Part shown: one piece after another, positions 15,001 to 22,360 of the stretch
How the letters are laid out: the number at the start of each line of letters is the position of its first letter
Position numbering within the stretch: the stretch's first letter is position 1
NCBI GenBank assembly: GCA_023386795.1
Contig: JAEWJB010000150.1
Location: 1 to 22,360, forward strand
Length of the DNA: 22,360 nt
DNA from: Pseudomonadota bacterium
Lineage (GTDB): Bacteria; Pseudomonadota; Gammaproteobacteria; Xanthomonadales; Xanthomonadaceae
Reading direction: 5' to 3'
Notes under the pieces: model-generated
Seen by the model: the letters and a program-made list of their open reading frames with translations, nothing else
Told to the model about the DNA's origin: nothing
Database searches by the model: none
Translations under genes and position numbers: made by a program

Positions 15001-16056
15001 ATGGCCGGTTACCTGCTGTTCGCGACGGAACGTTACGCGCTTCCTATTCTGGCGCCTCTGGCACGGGCGTTACAGGCCAGCGGGCAGTCGGTCTCGGCCT
15101 GGTTCGAGGACGGCGCCCGGGGGGCCGTGCTGGAGGGCGTGCCGGCGGTGGATCTGCGCGGCGCCCTGGCACTGCGTCCGCGTGCGGTGTTCAGCGCGGC
15201 CAACTGGGTGCCGGGGTTCCTGTCCGGGGCCAAGGTGCAGCTGTTCCATGGGTTCAACGTGCAGAAGCGCGAGGACAATCGCGGTCACTTCCGCGTACGC
15301 GGCCTGTTCGACCTCTACTGCACCCAGGGTCCGGCGACGACCGAACCGTTCCGCGCGCTGGCCGAGCGCGAAGGCCATTTTGCGGTGGCCGAAACCGGCT
15401 GGCCGAAACTCGACCCGCTATTCCGCGACGACGATGGCGAGAGTGCGCGCCTGCGCGCGCGCGCGGCGGGCCGTCCGGTGATCCTGTTCGGCTCCACGTT
15501 CACGGAACGCCTGAGCGCCGCGCCGGTGCTGCACGAGGCCATCGCCGCCGACATCGCGCGCGGCGACCGCTACTGGCTGCTCACCCTGCACCCGAAATGC
15601 CCGCCGGAGCTGTTCGCCCGCTATCGCGCGCTGGCCGGTGCCAACGCGCATTTCGTCGAGCCGGAGCAGGTGATGGCCGCGCAGCGTGCCGCCGACGTGC
15701 TGGTGTCCGACACGTCTTCGATCGTCTCGGAGTTCGTGGTGCAGCACAAACCCGTGGTGACGCTGCGCAACCGCGCGCCGAAGCCACACATGATCGATTT
15801 CGACGACCCGGCGCAGCTGCCGCAGATGCTGGCGCGCGCGTTGGCGCCGGACCCGACGATGATGGCGGAGATCGTGCGCTATGCCGATGCCATCCATCCG
15901 TACCGCGACGGGCTGTCGTCGGAGCGGGTGATCGCCGCCACCGAGGACTTCATCGACGGCGAGATGGGCCGCCTGCGCCGCAAGCCGTTGGGCGCATGGT
16001 GGCGCGCGCTGCAGATCCGCAAGGATCTCGGCTACTGGGGCCCTGCGCAGCGCTGA
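15001..16056 (+). CDS. CDP-glycerol glycerophosphotransferase family protein
   Basis: A 351-residue protein related to TagB/TagF-type transferases, which add glycerol-phosphate (or related polyol phosphate) from a CDP-activated donor. Recognised by its two-lobed GT-B-like layout. Key segments are LFHGFNVQKR (residues 81-90), ETGWPKLDPLF (131-141), ILFGSTFTERL (161-171), LTLHPKC (194-200) and SDTSSIVSEFVVQHKPVVTL (236-255), the family signature. No membrane helix is seen. The frame is open upstream to 14692, but the ATG at 15001 has AGAGG 8 nt before it and starts the fold. The gene is wedged between a core-type GT2 and ydbT, whose stop is one base away. In a Gram-negative envelope block it may place phosphoglycerol or a similar group on LPS. 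That role is inferred from family and context. Confidence 0.88.
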   Translation: MAGYLLFATERYALPILAPLARALQASGQSVSAWFEDGARGAVLEGVPAVDLRGALALRPRAVFSAANWVPGFLSGAKVQLFHGFNVQKREDNRGHFRVRGLFDLYCTQGPATTEPFRALAEREGHFAVAETGWPKLDPLFRDDDGESARLRARAAGRPVILFGSTFTERLSAAPVLHEAIAADIARGDRYWLLTLHPKCPPELFARYRALAGANAHFVEPEQVMAAQRAADVLVSDTSSIVSEFVVQHKPVVTLRNRAPKPHMIDFDDPAQLPQMLARALAPDPTMMAEIVRYADAIHPYRDGLSSERVIAATEDFIDGEMGRLRRKPLGAWWRALQIRKDLGYWGPAQR

Positions 16057-16057
16057 A

Positions 16058-17578
16058 TCACCAGCGCATGCGCCTGCGCGCCAACCGCTCGCCCAACTGG
16101 TCGTACAGCGCCTGCGCCTGCGCGACCGGCAGCAGCCGCAGGCGCAGCGCCGGAGCCGAGGCCTGCGCGCCCGCGGTATCGAGCCAGACAGACGCCGTGC
16201 CACACAGTCGATCCAGCGGCGAACGCGACAGACCCAGCGCCTGCAGCTTGTCGAGTTCGGCCATGCGCCACCAGCGGTCCCACCAGCCGCCCCGCACCAC
16301 GATGCGCTCGCCTTCCACCGACCAGCCCATGCGCGCCACCTGCCGGTAAGCCGAGAACAGCGCCCAGGGCCACCACGCCAGCAATAGCCAGGCCCACGGG
16401 CCGAGGTGCCAGGACGCCATTGCCGCGATAGGTAGCAGCCACAGCGAGGGCAGTGCGAGGCGCCAACCGTTGGAGCGGGGTACCGGCGTCCAACCTGCCG
16501 GGGGCCACGCTGCATGCGGCAGCAGTTCGGCGATGAGGTCGTCGCAGGTTTGCGGGGTGGCGATGGGCGCCACGTCGCGAAACGCCCTGCCGTGGTCATC
16601 GTGCTGCTGCGAGGCGGCGATATCCACCTGCAACCGCCGGCGGCGCAGGCACCGGTGCAGGAAGCCTTCGCGCAGCGTCCATGCCTGGATGCGGCGGCGC
16701 GTGGTGCTGGTGCGTATGCGCGTCAGCAGGCCACGTTCGACGGTAAGCCGGCGCTCGACCTCGCTCAGGGTGAAGCCGTGGTACTGCACCAATGCCAGCA
16801 GCACGGAAAGCGCGCGCATCGCGACCATCAGGGCGGCGAGCAGGAGCAAGGCCGCGATGGCCGTGGCCGCCATGCCCGGATGGAGTTCGTGGACGTAGCG
16901 ATAGGCAGCTTCGCCGTTGTGGCTGATGAAGTTGCTCACCGAGCGCTCCGGGAACGCCTGGTAAAGCACGCCGAATGCGGCGGCGACCACCACCATGCCG
17001 CGGTTGGAGACCAGGCCCAGCCGGATCACTTCGGCCGCCGGCAACCGCAGCAGCGTGCGCGCGGGTGCTTCATCCGTGGGGTGGGGCGTGTCGGCTGCGG
17101 CGTCGAAGCTCGCGGCCACATGCGTGCCGTGGCGCACGCGCTGCTCCAGTGCCAGCGCGCGATCGAGCCGCAGCACGCGCATCTGCGCCTCCGGTCGCGC
17201 ACCGCCCGCCGATTCCAGGCGGACTTCGGCCACGCCGAACACGCGGTGCAGCACGCTCTGGTGCAGCGCCACGTTGTGGATGCGCGCATAGGGGATATCG
17301 CGCCAGCTGCGTTCGAGCAGGCCGCTGCGGATGTGGATGGCATCGGCGCCTAGACGGTAGCGATAGGTCAGGTACTGCAGCACCGAGATCGCCACCAGCA
17401 CGCCGATCGCGCCCAGGCTGGCCAACTGTGCGTAGCTGTCCTCGCGGTCGCCGCGCTGGCCGAAGAACACCAGCAGCACCAGGGGAATGAAGAACTGCCG
17501 TGCCTGCTGCAGCAGCACGAACAGCCACGACAGCGGATGCAGCCGCTGCTCGCCGGTCTCCAGGTCGGGCGTGCTCAC
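16058..17578 (-). CDS. ydbT: PH-domain membrane protein YdbT family (bPH_2 repeats)
   Basis: A 506-residue membrane protein with three bacterial PH (bPH_2) units, each following a hydrophobic hairpin. Unit 1 has helices about 16-40 and 54-71 and the PH segment from YRYRLGADAIHIRSGLLERSW (73 on). Unit 2 has helices about 188-208 and 236-266 and YHGFTLSEVERRLTVERGLL (266-285). Unit 3 has helices about 375-410 and MGWSVEGERIVVRGGWWDR (417-435). The start is a GTG at 17578 that overlaps the ydbS stop (GTGA), giving tight coupling. The longer open frame further upstream runs inside ydbS and is rejected. In Bacillus subtilis the YdbS/YdbT pair lies in the sigma-W regulon and is reported to protect against a peptide bacteriocin. 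The role here is unknown. Confidence 0.88.
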   Translation of the reverse strand: MSTPDLETGEQRLHPLSWLFVLLQQARQFFIPLVLLVFFGQRGDREDSYAQLASLGAIGVLVAISVLQYLTYRYRLGADAIHIRSGLLERSWRDIPYARIHNVALHQSVLHRVFGVAEVRLESAGGARPEAQMRVLRLDRALALEQRVRHGTHVAASFDAAADTPHPTDEAPARTLLRLPAAEVIRLGLVSNRGMVVVAAAFGVLYQAFPERSVSNFISHNGEAAYRYVHELHPGMAATAIAALLLLAALMVAMRALSVLLALVQYHGFTLSEVERRLTVERGLLTRIRTSTTRRRIQAWTLREGFLHRCLRRRRLQVDIAASQQHDDHGRAFRDVAPIATPQTCDDLIAELLPHAAWPPAGWTPVPRSNGWRLALPSLWLLPIAAMASWHLGPWAWLLLAWWPWALFSAYRQVARMGWSVEGERIVVRGGWWDRWWRMAELDKLQALGLSRSPLDRLCGTASVWLDTAGAQASAPALRLRLLPVAQAQALYDQLGERLARRRMRW

Positions 17579-18141
17579 AGGGCGTCGTCGTCCTGGTCGA
17601 GCTGGCGCGAGAGACGTTCGCGCAGGCGTTCGGCATCGGCGGCGTCGAGACCGGCGATCGACACCGCGCCGAAGCGGCTGCCGGCCGTGTGCACGACCAG
17701 CGTGGAGAGCTTGATCAGGCGTTCCAGCGGACCCCGCCGCAGGTCCAGGTGCTGCACGCGGCTGGCGGGCACGCGGGTTTCCGATTGCCACAGCCCGCCG
17801 CGACGTACTGCCAGCCCCTGTGCGTCGAGCAGCCAGCGCACGCGGCGACGGCGACGGTAGACCAGGCCGGCGAGCAGGAGCGCTGCGAGCGCGACCAGGC
17901 TGGCGGCCGCCCAGCCCGGCAACGGGATCGGCGCACCTTCGCCAATGCGTAGCAGCAGGCCGCCGCCCACGACCAGGCAGGGGACGAGCAGCGCGAAGCC
18001 AGCCACGGCCCCGGCCAGTATCGCGCCGCGTAGCGGCAGTGGCTGCCAGTGGATGGCAGCCGCAGGGGAAAGAACGGGCTCGGACGACGACGGCGAAGGA
18101 TCGGACACGATGCGGGCGCCTGGCGGAATGGCGCCCAGCAT
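17575..18141 (-). CDS. ydbS: PH-domain membrane protein YdbS family
   Basis: A 188-residue inner-membrane protein. Two transmembrane segments (about 38-63 and 77-94) are followed by a single bPH_2 domain (about 95-180) with the typical RVPASRVQHLDLRRGPLERL (123-142) and LVVHTAGS (148-155). It precedes and overlaps ydbT, as in other YdbST pairs, suggesting a complex. The start is uncertain. The ATG at 18141 gives 188 residues. A GTG at 18108 gives 177 and would leave the sequence TATGCT, a possible -10 box, upstream. Neither has a good ribosome site. ribA ends 35 nt before the ATG on the same strand. Confidence 0.85.
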   Translation of the reverse strand: MLGAIPPGARIVSDPSPSSSEPVLSPAAAIHWQPLPLRGAILAGAVAGFALLVPCLVVGGGLLLRIGEGAPIPLPGWAAASLVALAALLLAGLVYRRRRRVRWLLDAQGLAVRRGGLWQSETRVPASRVQHLDLRRGPLERLIKLSTLVVHTAGSRFGAVSIAGLDAADAERLRERLSRQLDQDDDAL

Positions 18142-18176
18142 AGCGGCGCCGCCACTGGCACCGGAACCGTGGCCGG

Positions 18177-19307
18177 TTATTGCGAGGCCAGGATCAGCGC
18201 GTCCACGTCCAGCGCGTGGCCGGCGCGGGCCGCCTTGGTGCGCAGGTACTGCTCGTTCTCGTGGGTGATTTCGCCGGTGACCGGGATGCGCTCGACCACC
18301 TCGATACCCGCCGCGCGCAGGCGCTCGACCTTGCTCGGGTTGTTGGTCAGCAACTGGATGCGTTCGATGCCCAGGCCGCGCAGCATCGCCACCGCGCTTC
18401 CGTAGCGGCGTTCATCCGGGCCGAAGCCGAGTTGGGCGTCGGCGTCGATGGTGTCCAGGCCGGCATGCTGGTAGCCGTAGGCCCGCATCTTCGCCGCGAT
18501 GCCGGTACCGCGCCCTTCCTGGTCGAGGTACAGCAACACGCCGCCGCCGAGCGCCTTGAGCTTGTCCAGGCCGCGACGCAGCTGGTCGCCGCAGTCGCAC
18601 TTGAGCGAACCGAACAGGTCGCCGGTGAGGCAGGAGGAGTGCACGCGTACGGGTACGGGCCGGGACAGGTCCGGCTGGCCGACCACGATGGCGACCTGGT
18701 CGCGCTGGGCCACCCCGCCGCGGAACACCACGAACTCGCTCATGCCGACGTCGCGCAGTGGGACCGGAGTGCGGGTCACCAGTTCGTAGGGGCGCTCGGC
18801 GGCGCGCGCGCAGCCTTCGGGGAGGTCGCACAGGTCAAGCCACTGGCAGCCGGCGAAAGCCGATTCGTCTTTCGGGGCGAGCTCGACGGCGATCATCGCC
18901 GGCAGCAGCAGGCCGAGGCGGGCGATTTCCGTCGCGCCGGCATCCAGTGCGTCGCCGGCAGTGTGCTCGGCCGGCAGCTGCGCCTGGCGCAGGTAGGCCA
19001 GCGCGGCGAGTGCGTCGTAGGAGACGCCGGCCAGCGGCACGCGCGTGCCGGCCGGGGCTTCAAGTCCCAGCACTTGGGCGCGGGTCGGGGTGAGGAACAG
19101 GTAGTGACGACCGCCCGAGGCCTCGGCGAACGCGGCGTAGGAGTGCGCCGTGCTGCTGTCCAGGGCCATGAACGCGCGCGCCGGGCCGGTGCCGTCGCGC
19201 AGCACGATCGGCCGGCCGGCACGCAGCTCGGAGGCTGCACGCTCGCAGCGGATAGCGGCGGGGTCGCCGAAGGGATCGAGACGCGGGGCGGGGGTCGGGG
19301 TATCCAT
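18177..19307 (-). CDS. ribA: GTP cyclohydrolase II with a degenerate RibB-like N-terminal domain
   Basis: Opens the GTP ring to 2,5-diamino-6-ribosylamino-4-pyrimidinone phosphate, the first step of riboflavin synthesis. The C-terminal ~200 residues of this 376-residue protein are a complete GCHII: VRVHSSCLTGDLFGSLKCDCG (220-240) with zinc ligands Cys226, Cys237 and Cys239, LLYLDQEGRGTGI (258-270), FGPDERRYG (295-303) and TNNPSK (321-326). Residues about 20-185 look like a shortened DHBP synthase (RibB) fold: LRAGRPIVLRDG (28-39), HYLFLTPTRAQVLGLE (68-83) and EIARLGLLLPAMIAVEL (127-143). They lack the acidic DDEDRENEGD active-site motif, so a second activity is unlikely. AGGGA stands 6 nt before the ATG. 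No FMN riboswitch is visible upstream. Confidence 0.94.
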   Translation of the reverse strand: MDTPTPAPRLDPFGDPAAIRCERAASELRAGRPIVLRDGTGPARAFMALDSSTAHSYAAFAEASGGRHYLFLTPTRAQVLGLEAPAGTRVPLAGVSYDALAALAYLRQAQLPAEHTAGDALDAGATEIARLGLLLPAMIAVELAPKDESAFAGCQWLDLCDLPEGCARAAERPYELVTRTPVPLRDVGMSEFVVFRGGVAQRDQVAIVVGQPDLSRPVPVRVHSSCLTGDLFGSLKCDCGDQLRRGLDKLKALGGGVLLYLDQEGRGTGIAAKMRAYGYQHAGLDTIDADAQLGFGPDERRYGSAVAMLRGLGIERIQLLTNNPSKVERLRAAGIEVVERIPVTGEITHENEQYLRTKAARAGHALDVDALILASQ

Positions 19308-19356
19308 GAGCTTCCCTGATGGGGGCGGGCAGGGGCCGTTCAATGCGGAAATGCGG

Positions 19357-19377
19357 CCTGCAACAACCTGTCGCAGG
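19357..19377 (-). other. Stem-loop between the lpxL-like gene and ribA
   Basis: On the minus strand CCTGCGACA-GGT-TGTTGCAGG forms a 9-bp stem with one G-U wobble and a 3-nt loop. It lies in the 88-nt gap, 18 nt past the acyltransferase stop and 50 nt before ribA. No U-tract follows, so termination is doubtful. It may be a processing or attenuation element. Confidence 0.35.
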
Positions 19378-19395
19378 GGTGGGGGCAATCGCGGG

Positions 19396-20313
19396 TCAGT
19401 GCGGGTGGCGGGCAGTCGCGTAGGGGTTGGGCTCGCCACTGCCGGGCGGTCGCAGCGTGTAGCGCTTGTAGGTCCACTGATACTGGGTGGGATCCCGGCG
19501 GGCAATGCGCTCCAGGCCCGCATTGAGCGCGGTGGCGGCGGTGACCGGGTCCGCATCGGCCAGCGCCGGGCCGGCGGGTTCGATGTGCAGGGCGAAGTCG
19601 AGGTCATCGCTCAGCCGTTCCACCCAGCCGTACAGCACGATGGCGCCGGTGCGTTCGGCGAGCCGGTTGACCAGGGTCATCGTGAGCGCCTGCACGCCGA
19701 AGAACGGGGCGAACACGCCATCGCCCATCTTCGGCTGCTGGTCGGGCAGGATGCCGACCGCGCCGCCGTCCTTGAGCACCTTGAACAGCTGGCGTACCGC
19801 CGGGCCCTCGGCGCGAACCTGCCGCACGTTTTCCTTGCCGCGCGCACGCTGCAGGAAACCGTCGACGACGGGGGAGTCCGGCGGCCGGTAGACGATGGCG
19901 ATCTGGCCGCGCTCGGCGAGCCACTGGTTGAGCAGCTCCCAGTTGCCGAAATGCGGTGCCGCGACGATCACCCCGCGGCCGGAGGCCAGCGCCGCGTCGT
20001 AGAGGTCCTGGCCGTGGCGTTCACGCAGGCGGGCGAGGTTTTCGGCGGGCGGGCGGGTCCAGGTGCGCAGCATCTCGAAGGTCTGCCGGGCGGTGGAGCG
20101 CAGCACGCGGGGATGCAGGGCGGCACGCTCGGCGGGGCTTAGCTCTGGATAGGCCAGTTCGAGATTGCGGCGCACGACACGGCTTTCGCGGGCATCCAGG
20201 CGCAGCCACAGCCAGGCGATGGCATCGGCCAGCGCCTTCAGGCACGGCCAGGGCAGGCGCCCCAGCAATGCGGCGGTCCGGTACAGCCATCCGGCTCGAA
20301 GATCGGCATTCAT
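19396..20313 (-). CDS. Lipid A biosynthesis acyltransferase, LpxL/HtrB family
   Basis: Inner-membrane enzyme of the lysophospholipid acyltransferase superfamily that adds a secondary acyl chain (usually lauroyl or similar) to Kdo2-lipid IVA. The 305-residue protein has a hydrophobic N-terminus (about 12-38), the HX4E catalytic motif in PHFGNWELLNQWL (120-132, His121 and Glu126), DQQPKMGDGVFAPFFGVQ (191-208) and the C-terminal YQWTYKRYT (278-286), all typical of LpxL/LpxM/LpxP. Chain specificity cannot be read. The ATG at 20313 has no ribosome site; TAGAAT stands 7 nt upstream, so the message may be leaderless. ribA follows 88 nt downstream on the same strand. Confidence 0.93.
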   Translation of the reverse strand: MNADLRAGWLYRTAALLGRLPWPCLKALADAIAWLWLRLDARESRVVRRNLELAYPELSPAERAALHPRVLRSTARQTFEMLRTWTRPPAENLARLRERHGQDLYDAALASGRGVIVAAPHFGNWELLNQWLAERGQIAIVYRPPDSPVVDGFLQRARGKENVRQVRAEGPAVRQLFKVLKDGGAVGILPDQQPKMGDGVFAPFFGVQALTMTLVNRLAERTGAIVLYGWVERLSDDLDFALHIEPAGPALADADPVTAATALNAGLERIARRDPTQYQWTYKRYTLRPPGSGEPNPYATARHPH

Positions 20314-20320
20314 CCGGGGA

Positions 20321-20326
20321 ATTCTA
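20321..20326 (-). promoter_or_regulatory. Candidate -10 element for a leaderless lpxL-like mRNA
   Basis: On the minus strand TAGAAT is followed by only 7 nt before the ATG at 20313, placing the expected +1 at the start codon. No TTGaca-like -35 is seen at 16-18 nt. Confidence 0.35.
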
Positions 20327-20379
20327 AACGGGCGGCGCGAGCGGCGGTCTTGGCGGCGCCGTGCATCTCGACTGCCGGC

Positions 20380-20401
20380 TCGCGGCTGAAGCCGCTCCTA
20401 C
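20380..20401 (-). repeat. REP-like palindromic element, copy 2
   Basis: Exact reverse complement of the 22-nt unit at 185-206, with the inverted repeat gcggct-ga-agccgc inside. It lies in the 181-nt divergent gap between the lpxL-like gene and dtd, well clear of either start codon. Confidence 0.8.
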
Positions 20402-20494
20402 GCAGCGAATGCGCGCCTCCGACGGCTCCCGCGCGGGTGACAACGCGCCCTTCCTTGAACGATCCTGCCTTCTCCTTCCCCCTTGAAGAACGCC

Positions 20495-20935
20495 ATGCTC
20501 GCCCTGATCCAGCGTGTCACCCAGGCCCAGGTCGAGGTGGAAGGCGAGGTGGTTGGACGGATCGGCCCGGGGCTGCTGGCCTTGGTGGGCATGGAGCCCG
20601 GCGACACGGACCCGATGATCCGCCGCATGGCCGAGCGCCTGCTCGGCTACCGGGTGTTCGCCGACGAGGGCGGGCGGATGAATCGCTCGCTCACCGATAC
20701 GGCCGGCGGCCTGTTGCTGGTCAGCCAGTTCACCTTGGCGGCGGACACCGCCTCGGGCATGCGCCCCAGCTTCACCTCGGCCGCCCCGCCGCAGGAGGCT
20801 GAACGCGGGTTCAACCTTCTGGTGGCGAACTGTCGCGAAAAACACGTTGCAGGGGTGGAAACGGGCCGCTTCGGCGCCCATATGGTGGTCAGCCTGGTCA
20901 ATGACGGCCCGGTTACATTCCTGCTCAGACCCTGA
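20495..20935 (+). CDS. dtd: D-aminoacyl-tRNA deacylase
   Basis: Hydrolyses D-aminoacyl-tRNAs (and mischarged Gly-tRNAAla), keeping D-amino acids out of translation. The 146-residue protein has the DTD hallmarks: N-terminal MLALIQRVTQAQV, the SQFTL active-site motif (77-81) and the C-terminal Gly-cisPro motif in NDGPVTF (136-142). A TTG four codons upstream (20483) is open but would bury the ribosome site, GAAGAA, which lies 6 nt before the ATG at 20495. Divergent from the lpxL-like gene and 128 nt upstream of rpoD. Confidence 0.97.
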   Translation: MLALIQRVTQAQVEVEGEVVGRIGPGLLALVGMEPGDTDPMIRRMAERLLGYRVFADEGGRMNRSLTDTAGGLLLVSQFTLAADTASGMRPSFTSAAPPQEAERGFNLLVANCREKHVAGVETGRFGAHMVVSLVNDGPVTFLLRP

Positions 20936-20936
20936 C

Positions 20937-20962
20937 GCAGACAGCGAAGTCGCGCGGTCTGC
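20937..20962 (+). other. Stem-loop just after dtd (weak terminator candidate)
   Basis: Arms gcagac (20937-20942) and gtctgc (20957-20962) enclose a smaller gcg/cgc pairing. It begins one base past the dtd stop. No T-run follows, so its effect on transcription into rpoD is uncertain. Confidence 0.3.
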
Positions 20963-21009
20963 CCTGGCCCGGCGTTCCCCTGCCTCATCCGGCAGACGGG
21001 GGCAGTCGC

Positions 21010-21018
21010 TGGTATAAT
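21010..21018 (+). promoter_or_regulatory. Extended -10 promoter of rpoD
   Basis: Consensus TATAAT (21013-21018) is preceded by TGG, giving an extended -10 (TGn). The -35 position has no good TTGACA match, as is common for extended -10 promoters. Transcription would begin near 21025, leaving a leader of about 39 nt before the ATG. Confidence 0.7.
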
Positions 21019-21063
21019 GCTAGGTTCTCTCTCATTCCTTCCCAGCCGGTGGCGCGAGCACTC

Positions 21064-22360
<1,297 letters not shown>

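Noticed and set aside
14403..16349. 648-residue plus-strand open frame across the GT2 and glycerophosphotransferase genes
   Set aside because: It is antisense to one gene and out of frame with the other. Its composition is low-complexity Arg/Gly/Ala, typical of a high-GC shadow frame.
17579..17791. N-terminal extension of ydbT inside ydbS
   Set aside because: The Arg/Ala-rich extension is a shadow of ydbS. The GTG overlapping the ydbS stop gives the normal YdbT start.
19308..19395. Possible FMN riboswitch before ribA
   Set aside because: The 88-nt gap is too short, and the conserved FMN-element segments are not present. Only a simple hairpin is seen.

Overview
The window reads as a GC-rich chromosomal segment of a gammaproteobacterium, most likely Xanthomonadaceae (Lysobacter, Luteimonas, Pseudoxanthomonas or Stenotrophomonas type). 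The basis is gene order (LysM protein, dprA, smg, topA, tsaC on one strand, diverging from def, fmt, rsmB), a topoisomerase I that ends in a lysine/alanine tail instead of zinc fingers, and the short palindromic repeats seen between genes. I see no phage, transposase, CRISPR array, tRNA or rRNA.

Layout. 1-313 is non-coding and holds two palindromic repeats. 314-8014 is a minus-strand series, in transcription order: LysM envelope protein, (terminator), dprA, smg, a GYF_2/pilin-like membrane protein, a GYF_2/RDD membrane protein, topA, tsaC. 8015-8145 is a divergent promoter region. 8146-10971 is def-fmt-rsmB on the plus strand. 10996-16056 is a cell-surface glycan block: an ArnT/PMT-like glycosyltransferase (+), an O-antigen ligase/polymerase-like protein (+), a WaaE/KdtX-like family 2 glycosyltransferase (-) and a CDP-glycerol glycerophosphotransferase-family protein (+). 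16058-20313 is a minus-strand series: lpxL-like acyltransferase, ribA, and the PH-domain membrane pair ydbS-ydbT. 20495-20935 is dtd (+), and 21064 to the right edge is the first 432 codons of rpoD (+).

How the parts fit. The left half is information processing: tRNA t6A modification, supercoiling control, DNA uptake and recombination, peptide deformylation, initiator-tRNA formylation and rRNA methylation. The right half is envelope construction: lipid A acylation, core or O-antigen glycosylation and ligation, and possible phosphoglycerol decoration, followed by the primary sigma factor.

I found no clearly new self-contained system. The less explained items are the two adjacent GYF_2-domain membrane proteins (one fused to a pilin-like segment), the teichoic-acid-type transferase in an LPS setting, the very tight gene junctions around it, and a RibA with a decayed RibB-like N-terminus. 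Where ATG, GTG and TTG starts compete I chose by ribosome binding site, overlap with the upstream stop and family length.
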